Part shown: positions 16,801 to 22,121 of the stretch, piece by piece
Layout of the letters: each line of letters starts with the position of its first letter
How positions within the stretch are numbered: position 1 is the stretch's first letter
NCBI GenBank assembly: GCA_016291915.1
Contig: JAEEZP010000115.1
Location: forward strand, 1 to 28,615
From: Prevotella sp.
GTDB taxonomy: Bacteria; Bacteroidota; Bacteroidia; Bacteroidales; Bacteroidaceae
DNA: 28,615 bases
Direction of reading: 5' to 3'
Program-made: the position numbers and the translations under genes
The notes under the pieces: model-generated
The model's input: the letters and a program-made list of their open reading frames with translations, nothing else
What the model was told of the DNA's origin: nothing
Databases searched by the model: none

Positions 16801-17241
16801 ATCGGTCACTGTACCAACATGTGTATCACTGACGCTAACAGGTACACCCATAAGAGGCTGACCGGAGTCATCGCGCACAATACCTTTTACAGTACGTTCC
16901 TTACCACTTTTCTGCAACTTTGACAGAGACACAACATTGTCATTGATTTCATAAGTACAACCGATAAGTTCTGACAGTTGGTCAATAACCTGTTCGGCCG
17001 TTTTCTGCTTGGCGGATATGGTCACCAATGGCCATGATGCCGCCAACTCCGTAGAGTAGACAAAACTCAATTCTGTTTGTTTCTGAATAGCATTTAATAC
17101 TATTACAGCAGAAACAGATTTGAAGTCTACGCTCACCTTCTTGTCCTTGGGTGCAGCACTTGTCACAGAAGAGTATAGCAACAAGACAATGAGCCACATC
17201 GAAAGACGAAGAATTCTTGCATGAGATTCTTGTTGTTTCAT
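13852..17241 (-). CDS. SusC/RagA TonB-dependent outer-membrane transporter with STN signalling domain
   Basis: The 1129-residue protein takes up large solutes with TonB energy. Order of parts: signal peptide (1-29); STN domain (about 36-108), the periplasmic module that talks to a FecR anti-sigma factor; carboxypeptidase-regulatory-like beta domain (about 117-192); the TonB-box-like QLEDVVVTG (195-203); plug domain (about 207-345, with DFNMRGQSSMG and GSQASNGVVIVETK); then the beta-barrel, ending in the aromatic SMMLNLTF typical of outer-membrane proteins. Many SusC proteins lack the STN domain. Its presence directly after sigma and fecR genes indicates that substrate binding switches on the operon. 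The start lies seven bases after the fecR-like stop, so co-translation is likely. Confidence 0.96.
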   Translation of the reverse strand: MKQQESHARILRLSMWLIVLLLYSSVTSAAPKDKKVSVDFKSVSAVIVLNAIQKQTELSFVYSTELAASWPLVTISAKQKTAEQVIDQLSELIGCTYEINDNVVSLSKLQKSGKERTVKGIVRDDSGQPLMGVPVSVSDTHVGTVTDGNGAYSLKISTERTTLKFSYVGMDTQYVTVKSGTSDVTQHVMLRSGIQLEDVVVTGMFQRKKEGFTGSANKMEGDEIRKLTSGNILNAIQMLDPGFRMGDNIMSGANPNSVPDFNMRGQSSMGDYSTEETVIMRGDIDTRPNQPLFVLDGIIDVGVSKIIDLDPAQVESITLLKDAAAMAIYGSQASNGVVIVETKAPATGRLRVSYNGNYKVEYPDLTDYHLLNATQKLELERRAGYYDPIGSDQNIVNRLNAYRWKLLETERGVNTYWLSRPLHTVFVHRHGVNLEGGNETLRYKLYGGVNQAPGIMKETGIYGRNASLDIRYRNKGLLISNIVYVDYTISDRTSPYGTFSAYAQLNPYYRIYDANGQIQQYLERQIISDNYASSAGMTVGNPMYNAQFNSVDRNKEFVVRNAFRAEYLPMENLRLSVDFNLTKGNSDLDIFKPANHTDFLTVSDLNQRGSYNWSHSDTNSYELAFTANYNKVWNNRHVLSTFARYSVSESTYHNAGVYVTGFPNMNMDEVYLGAKTQNVSGNENKTRAFGGVATLSYTYDQRYAVDANVRFDASSQFGRNNRYAPFWSTGLRWNMDKEKFIKKWKLFDELVLRVTYGVTGTQGFSAYQALQMYSYASTMRIYQSSDVVGALLYGMGNPDLKWQKTNALNVGLDFNLFHRVLSGRLEYYNRQTNNTVLDYSLAPSVGFDSVKENLGNIANQGYEFTVRLMPYNNVAKQFNFSIVANGSHNKNEIKKISNALRIRNEQQLSDDASNPNKLSRPIPRYVEGYSQSMIWAVRSLGIDPITGREILLTQDGQRTSEWNAADMVPVGDTEPDLMGTLGLNFNWRGLSLNVAARYQFGGQFYNRTLVDKIENANLSYNVDIRAYTDRWLTPGDIVRYKAVTQAVNGSQTKATSRFVMDKNELVLNTISMQYRFEKRREQFISKLGLSAATLGLYFEDLFHWSTIKQERGIQYPMSRQISMMLNLTF

Positions 17242-17248
17242 GTTTTAT

Positions 17249-18364
17249 TTATTGATTAATAATAATAGTTTGATTTACAATCATAAAGTTCACATCTAAC
17301 GCGGACTCTAATCCCTTGAGGGTAGATTGGATATCATTGTAACGACTGAAACATCCGTCTATCGACTTTTGACGGATATCGTCATCTAAGAATTTCACCT
17401 GATAGCCATACCAACGGGCTAATACTGTCATCACACGCTCAAGAGGCCATGCCTGAAAAGAAAACTTACCTTCATTCCATGCCACATATGGAGCTATATC
17501 GGTAGACGTTAACAAGAGTTGAGTATTAACAACTGTCAATTCCTGACCAGGCTGCATCATCATCTCTCTGCCATTAGAGGAAAAACTCACGGAGCCGTTG
17601 ACGAGGACAACACTGACCGCATCATCATCTTTACGGGTATTCACATTAAACTCTGTGCCATAGACCTTTACATCCCCCTTAGGAGTATGGACTATAAAAT
17701 GTCTACTCTTGTCTTTTGCCACCATGAAATACGCCTCACCCTCGAGTATTACGTCACGGCGGTCACCGAACTTCTCGGGGTAAATCAAACGGCTATTATA
17801 ATTTAGGTGTACTAATGTACCATCTTCAAGGGTCACCCAAAACTCTTTATCTTTGTAGGTCGTGATGCGTTTAGCCTCAGCCAATTGTTTCGCAAAGTCA
17901 TTATCAACATGGTATAGTATCATCTCCTCTTTAGTGATAGGCATCGTATGACCATTATTGATACTTACCACATCTGCAGCATTATGGCCACTCTCCGTAC
18001 TCTGCCTCATGGCAAACTTGACATTCTCACTGATTTCGGGAGGCGTAACACGGGTATAATCACGATGATACCAGAACGCACCTCCGGCTATCAGTAACAA
18101 GACAACAGCGGCAATACGTAATAAGGTGGAATGACCGTGGAAAATACGGAATCGGGAATAGGGTTGTTTGCTCTGATTGATAGGAATAACTTTTTCCTCA
18201 TCATTATCATTGAGAGAATGTGTCTTAAATGACAATTGGAACTTTTCCAGAAATAGATTCCACGCATTTTGCTCGTCAATACTTTCACGAAGCCGATAGC
18301 GTTGTATCAAGTCATTAGAGTCAGCAATCTCTTCTCTTATCCTTTTGAGATCCTTTTCTTTCAT
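17249..18364 (-). CDS. FecR-type anti-sigma factor
   Basis: It sits in the inner membrane and passes a signal from the STN domain of the SusC transporter to the ECF sigma factor encoded upstream. Starting at ATG 18364 gives 371 residues; a TTG ten codons earlier is possible but less likely. The cytoplasmic N-terminal part (1-80) holds the sigma-binding region. One membrane helix follows (about 81-98, LLRIAAVVLLLIAGGAFW). The periplasmic part contains the FecR domain: TLEDGTLVHLNYNSRLIYPE, REVxLEGEAYF-like VILEGEAYFMVAKD, FIVHTPKGDVKVYGTEFNV, then the C-terminal STN-interacting domain with GKFSFQAWPLERVMTVLARWYGYQV. The gene begins 64 bases after the sigma stop and ends seven bases before susC. 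Confidence 0.95.
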   Translation of the reverse strand: MKEKDLKRIREEIADSNDLIQRYRLRESIDEQNAWNLFLEKFQLSFKTHSLNDNDEEKVIPINQSKQPYSRFRIFHGHSTLLRIAAVVLLLIAGGAFWYHRDYTRVTPPEISENVKFAMRQSTESGHNAADVVSINNGHTMPITKEEMILYHVDNDFAKQLAEAKRITTYKDKEFWVTLEDGTLVHLNYNSRLIYPEKFGDRRDVILEGEAYFMVAKDKSRHFIVHTPKGDVKVYGTEFNVNTRKDDDAVSVVLVNGSVSFSSNGREMMMQPGQELTVVNTQLLLTSTDIAPYVAWNEGKFSFQAWPLERVMTVLARWYGYQVKFLDDDIRQKSIDGCFSRYNDIQSTLKGLESALDVNFMIVNQTIIINQ

Positions 18365-18428
18365 TATTTCTTCTGTTTGTTGCAAAGACAACAACGAACA
18401 GAAAAAGAACTACATAGAAAGAAAAAAA

Positions 18429-18998
18429 TCAAATGAACAGAAAATTCATCAAAAGAAGCCACTGTTTATCAGTCAGTTTGTTTCGCAGGGTATGCATAGC
18501 TCTCTGTCGTTGCACTTTTACTGTAAATACACTGATACCCAGCGCCTCCGCAATCTCCTTATTTTTCTTCCCTTCCATAACAGACATGAAAATCTCACGC
18601 TGTCGGGGAGGAAGACAGTCGATGGCTTCAAATAGTTGACGGTAGATATCCTCACGTACGTAAACCTCATCATTATCCATGTCATAATCAGTCTCTGACA
18701 TCGCATTGAAATGCCGCAACTCTACCTTACGGTGTTTCATGTAATTAAGGGCTCGGTTGCGGACACCTGTATACAGATATACGTGCATGGTGTTCATATT
18801 GACAAAGGTGGTTTTCTTCTCGACTATACTGAAGAAAATATCCTGAACGATATCCTCCGCAATAGTCATTTCCTCGACATAGTTGAGTGCATACAGAGAC
18901 AATGCTTTATAATAACGTTTATAAAGCATACGGAAAGTATCCTCATCCCATGGCATTCTCTCCTCTTGTGTCAGATAAAAAAGACTATCTGTCTCCAT
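18429..18998 (-). CDS. ECF-type sigma factor (sigma-70 family)
   Basis: It directs RNA polymerase to the promoter of its target genes when released by the FecR protein encoded next. With start ATG 18998 the protein has 189 residues. Region 2 is visible as FRMLYKRYYKALSLYALNYV and the core-binding segment AEDIVQDIFFSIVEKK. Region 4 is LPPRQREIFMSVMEGKKNKEIAEALGISVFTVKVQRQRAM, a helix-turn-helix for the -35 element. An upstream TTT-rich extension to 19034 adds an improbable hydrophobic tail and would run through the promoter box, so I reject it. A further in-frame ATG at 18956 (MPWDEDTF) is a real alternative and would leave a normal leader. First gene of the seven-gene operon, which suggests autoregulation. 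Confidence 0.93.
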   Translation of the reverse strand: METDSLFYLTQEERMPWDEDTFRMLYKRYYKALSLYALNYVEEMTIAEDIVQDIFFSIVEKKTTFVNMNTMHVYLYTGVRNRALNYMKHRKVELRHFNAMSETDYDMDNDEVYVREDIYRQLFEAIDCLPPRQREIFMSVMEGKKNKEIAEALGISVFTVKVQRQRAMHTLRNKLTDKQWLLLMNFLFI

Positions 18999-19005
18999 TT
19001 CGTTG

Positions 19006-19034
19006 CAAAAGTAAAAGAAAAAAATGACAAACAA
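19006..19034 (-). promoter_or_regulatory. Bacteroidetes-type promoter of the sigma-fecR-susCD operon
   Basis: On the minus strand TACTTTTG (19013-19006) matches the -7 consensus TAnnTTTG. TTG at 19034-19032 lies 18 bases upstream, near the expected spacing. The expected transcription start falls only a few bases from the ATG at 18998, so the transcript would be nearly leaderless unless translation starts at 18956. Confidence 0.6.
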
Positions 19035-19084
19035 GCGTTTTTACCAAATAAGTTGAATAATATATATGAAGATATGCTCTAATG

Positions 19085-19115
19085 AAAAGCGCCCGCCATG
19101 CAGCGAGCGCCTTTT
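19085..19115 (-). terminator. Rho-independent terminator after the pectate lyase gene
   Basis: On the minus strand GCGCTCGC and GCGGGCGC pair (one G-T) around TGCATG and are followed by TTTT. AAAA precedes the stem, so it could also work on the plus strand. It separates the pectate lyase gene from the sigma operon promoter. Confidence 0.75.
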
Positions 19116-19116
19116 A

Positions 19117-19149
19117 TTTGGACAAATTGGACATTTGGACATTTGGACA
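19117..19149. repeat. Short tandem repeat, 8-bp unit TTTGGACA
   Basis: TTTGGACA, AATTGGACA, TTTGGACA and TTTGGACA follow in tandem next to the terminator. The rest of the spacer to 19202 shows nothing recognisable. Similar 7-, 8- and 11-bp phased repeats lie in other spacers of this window. Confidence 0.75.
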
Positions 19150-19202
19150 AATAGGGATTTTAAAGTGTGGAAAAAACTCATGTCCTGCAGCTGAAACAGA
19201 TA

Positions 19203-21752
19203 TTACTTCAGCTCTCCTGCCTGTGGTGTGACGGCGAAGAGGATTTCGCGTGTCAGCGTGCTCACACGGTCGTCGTCGGTGGCAAACACTCGGATGGTGT
19301 AGAAGCCATTGGTGCGCGGCGCCTTGATGAGGTATTTCCCGTTGCCCTGGTCCTTACAGGTCATCCCACCGTTGTCCATGATCACAAACATCGGGTTCTT
19401 GTTGTACCCGGCGAAATAACGTTTCATATCCACGGTGATCTCCTCACCGCCCTTCAGATAACCATGAGGGTGCGTCATCCAGTCGAGATAGTCCTCCAGA
19501 CTGGTGAAGCCGTCACCATCCGCATCGGCATTGGCATCAGAGAAATCACCGGCAGCCGACTGTGGGTTGCTGCCCTTCAAGGCCTCCCACCAGTTGGGCA
19601 GTCCGTCACCGTCGGTATCGAAGCCCTGTGGACGATGAGCCTCCCTGACAGGGTTCGCCGCATCACCGCCGCAGTCTTTCTCATCATCGATGAGTCCCTT
19701 CAGTCCGCTGTTGCTACCCACGGCCGAATAGGTGCCGTCGAGGGTCTCCTGGATGATTCGCTGGTCGTGGATATCGAGCGCCGGCATGTTACAGCCTACA
19801 TCCGACATGACATTCTTCCAGGTCTCACGCGCTGTCTCTATCTTTGCCAATGAGGGGAAGAAAGGACGATCGACGAGCGGTTGCCAGTCAACCTTCTGCA
19901 GCCTGCGGGGACGCTGTCCGCGCACCTGCTGTGAGGCAGGGGCCTTGTCGGGGTTGTCACCATATACCTCCCAGTTGATCACCCTTCCCGAGGGCACATA
20001 ATAACGGTAGGTGTCGCCCTCCTTGTCATCCACCTGCTTGCCCGACGAGTATTCCTCGCGGACGTTTCCGCTGACGTAGGCCGACTGTGTGCCTTTGCCC
20101 GTTCCCTCGAGATCGAGGCTGAACAGGAACTTATTATGGGTGGCAGGACCTTCCTTATAGTAGTTGTTCACGAAGTTAACCTCATGGGCACCACCGTCAC
20201 AGGCACGTCCACCCCAGTTGTAACACACATTATTAAAGAGGTCGAGGCGGCCCGCATAGTAGCCGGCACCGTCCAGGGCACCGCTCATACTCCAGTTTCT
20301 TCCTTCATTATGCGCCAGCAGGTTATGGTGATAGGAGCTGATATCACCGCCGATCGTGGCGGCATAACCATGGCGTGTGCCCGGAGGGTAGTTCTTATGA
20401 CCGGCCACATTCAATGCCTCGGCGATGATATTATGCTGGAAGGATATCGTCTTCGCCCCACGGCTGCTGAAGCCCTCATCGATGCTCCAGGCAATACTGT
20501 AGTGGTCGATGATGGTGTTCTCACCACCAGCGCTGCCCATACCGTCGGACGTGCGGCCACCACCTAAGCGATGACGGATATAACGGCAGATGGCATCATG
20601 ACCGACACCGAAGGAGGCTCCTCGCAAGAGGATTCCCTCGCCGGGCGCTGTCTGGCCTGCCAGCGTGACATACTCCCGCAGGCCTAATCCGCGTTTCAGA
20701 TAGATCGTGCCGCCGACATCGAAGACGATCGTGCGCGGACCCTGGAGGTTCTCCAAACCATAGCGGAGAGAACCGGGCTGGTTGTCGTCGTTGAGGTTGG
20801 TCACATGATAGACCGTTCCTCCCCTACCGCCGATAGCATATTTACCATAGCCCTCGGCCGTGGGGAATGCAAGATGACGGGGACGGAAGCACCAGGTCTC
20901 TCCCTGGGTGACCTTACCCTGCGCATCCTCCTCATCCACACGCCAGTAGTAGGCCTGCTTACTGTTCAGTTGGTCCATCCAATAGTAGTTGTCGTTGACC
21001 ACCTGCACCTGGTGGAGGTTGTCACGGTCGGTGCCCGCAAAGACATGATGCTTCACGGCATTCTGGGCGGCATCCCACTTCAGGAGCATCTTGCCGTTGT
21101 CGGCATTCGCATGGAGGTCGAGATCGGCAGGAATGGGGTTCTGCGCCCTCAGCTTGGGATTGCTCTCATCCAGCACGAGGGCGTTGATGCAGATATTTGA
21201 TGAGAAGATGCCCTGACGGGCAGTCTGTGACTGCGGACGGTAAACAATCACGACATCCTTGCCTTTCTTTGCCTGGAAGGTGATATACGACTGTCCGGCA
21301 TCCGTAGCCCGCAAAGCCTTTGAGGTTTGTTTTACATTCTCTAACCTCTTGACACCATCGACAAAGACATCGATGGCGGGTGCCTCACCCTCACTGACAC
21401 TGTTGTGATAGGCCAGGAGCGTGTGATCGCCTGCACTCAGTCCGCTGATGGTCAGGATAATACCCTGATGGCTGCCTAAGGCGTCGCCCACCAGCTTGTC
21501 ATGGCGCTGCACACCGTCTTTCCACCATACGCAGGCTATCCGTCCGTCAGACTCCGGCTGTACGGTAAAAGTGATATTCTTGTCACGGTCAACCACCTTG
21601 GTCTCTTTCTGTCCCTGGCGGATGGCCCACGGCATAAAACCGTTGGCTGTCACCTGCTTAGGTGCCCTGCCTTCTAAATTGAAATCCACCCGCTGAGCAA
21701 ACAATGGCGTCAGGGAGAAGCACATCACTGAAAACAATAAAAACCTTCTCAT
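19203..21752 (-). CDS. Secreted multidomain pectate lyase, PL1 type
   Basis: It should cleave homogalacturonan (pectate) by beta-elimination with calcium. The 849-residue protein has a signal peptide (1-19, ending FAQ), an N-terminal beta-sandwich region (about 60-195) that may bind carbohydrate, and a fibronectin-III-like domain (about 205-290, ending YYWRVDEED...W). A right-handed beta-helix lyase domain follows (about 296-600), opening AFPTAEGYGKYAIGGRGG and containing NTIIDHYSIAWSIDEG and the NNVCYNWGGR segment. After a linker, two calcium-binding type-3 or dockerin-like loops appear, DTDGDGLPNWWE (712-723) and DADGDGFTSLEDYL (743-756), followed by a C-terminal domain. There is no lipobox, so it is soluble in the periplasm or secreted. 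It stands alone, between a terminator and a repeat-rich spacer. GC content resembles the pentose genes. The exact PL1 subfamily cannot be named by eye. Confidence 0.88.
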   Translation of the reverse strand: MRRFLLFSVMCFSLTPLFAQRVDFNLEGRAPKQVTANGFMPWAIRQGQKETKVVDRDKNITFTVQPESDGRIACVWWKDGVQRHDKLVGDALGSHQGIILTISGLSAGDHTLLAYHNSVSEGEAPAIDVFVDGVKRLENVKQTSKALRATDAGQSYITFQAKKGKDVVIVYRPQSQTARQGIFSSNICINALVLDESNPKLRAQNPIPADLDLHANADNGKMLLKWDAAQNAVKHHVFAGTDRDNLHQVQVVNDNYYWMDQLNSKQAYYWRVDEEDAQGKVTQGETWCFRPRHLAFPTAEGYGKYAIGGRGGTVYHVTNLNDDNQPGSLRYGLENLQGPRTIVFDVGGTIYLKRGLGLREYVTLAGQTAPGEGILLRGASFGVGHDAICRYIRHRLGGGRTSDGMGSAGGENTIIDHYSIAWSIDEGFSSRGAKTISFQHNIIAEALNVAGHKNYPPGTRHGYAATIGGDISSYHHNLLAHNEGRNWSMSGALDGAGYYAGRLDLFNNVCYNWGGRACDGGAHEVNFVNNYYKEGPATHNKFLFSLDLEGTGKGTQSAYVSGNVREEYSSGKQVDDKEGDTYRYYVPSGRVINWEVYGDNPDKAPASQQVRGQRPRRLQKVDWQPLVDRPFFPSLAKIETARETWKNVMSDVGCNMPALDIHDQRIIQETLDGTYSAVGSNSGLKGLIDDEKDCGGDAANPVREAHRPQGFDTDGDGLPNWWEALKGSNPQSAAGDFSDANADADGDGFTSLEDYLDWMTHPHGYLKGGEEITVDMKRYFAGYNKNPMFVIMDNGGMTCKDQGNGKYLIKAPRTNGFYTIRVFATDDDRVSTLTREILFAVTPQAGELK

Positions 21753-21888
21753 AATTCAACGATTTAATTGATTTTTCTTTACATAGGACGTTTGTATGGT
21801 GATTTGTACCCATAGGGATGCCATCGCTCGTTTTATAAATGAAATTTTCTTATTTTTCTTCTGGGTGAAGCCTTTATTTAGTAAATGA

Positions 21889-21920
21889 GTTGACAAGTTG
21901 ACAAGTAAACAAGTTGATAG
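21889..21920. repeat. Tandem repeat, 8-bp unit GTTGACAA
   Basis: GTTGACAA twice, then GTAAACAA and GTTGATAG, exactly in 8-bp phase. Confidence 0.8.
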
Positions 21921-21931
21921 CCTGTGTACCT

Positions 21932-21988
21932 GTAGGGGTAGGGTTTATCCCTACCCGGTAAGCGGGCAGACATGAAGTCTGCCCCTAC
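21932..21988. repeat. Inverted pair of REP-like hairpins with GTAG feet
   Basis: The left unit is GTAG (21932-21935), stem GGGTAGGG/CCCTACCC (21936-21943 and 21949-21956), loop TTTAT. The right unit is inverted: stem GGGCAGAC/GTCTGCCC (21964-21971 and 21977-21984), loop ATGAA, then CTAC (21985-21988), the complement of GTAG. Read on the minus strand the right unit is GTAG-GGGCAGAC-TTCAT-GTCTGCCC-G, the same scaffold as the left with five changed, compensated stem pairs. The two GTAGGGG and CCCCTAC ends can also pair with each other. This is the layout of a BIME-like REP pair. The left unit is identical to 5741-5766. Confidence 0.8.
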
Positions 21989-22065
21989 CGGTTGACAGAA
22001 ATTGACGAACATCCTCTGTGTTCTCTGTCTTCTCAGAGTCCTCAGTGCACTCCCCCTTACCTTAC

Positions 22066-22093
22066 AAAAAAAGCCCGACTGTAGAGCCGGGCT
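22066..22093 (-). terminator. Rho-independent terminator of ppiD
   Basis: On the minus strand AGCCCG (22093-22088) and CGGGCT (22077-22072) pair around a ten-base loop and run straight into a string of T (22071-22066). It lies about 30 bases after the ppiD stop. Confidence 0.9.
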
Positions 22094-22121
22094 ATATATA
22101 TAATAAGGTATGACGAATCGT

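Larger units (their letters stand above)
21753..22065. other. Spacer upstream of the pectate lyase gene
   Basis: No gene is visible. The stretch next to the pectate lyase start is AT-rich, but I found no TAnnTTTG box in either orientation. It holds an 8-bp tandem repeat (21889-21920) and the paired REP-like element (21932-21988). Confidence 0.6.

Noticed and set aside
13852..18998. Ferric-siderophore (FecA-type) uptake system
   Set aside because: STN, FecR and sigma are shared with FecA systems, but the SusD partner and SusC length indicate nutrient import. No siderophore or iron genes are present.
19167..19853. 228-residue plus-strand open frame opposite the pectate lyase 3' end
   Set aside because: Antisense shadow crossing the lyase stop; no signal peptide or motif.
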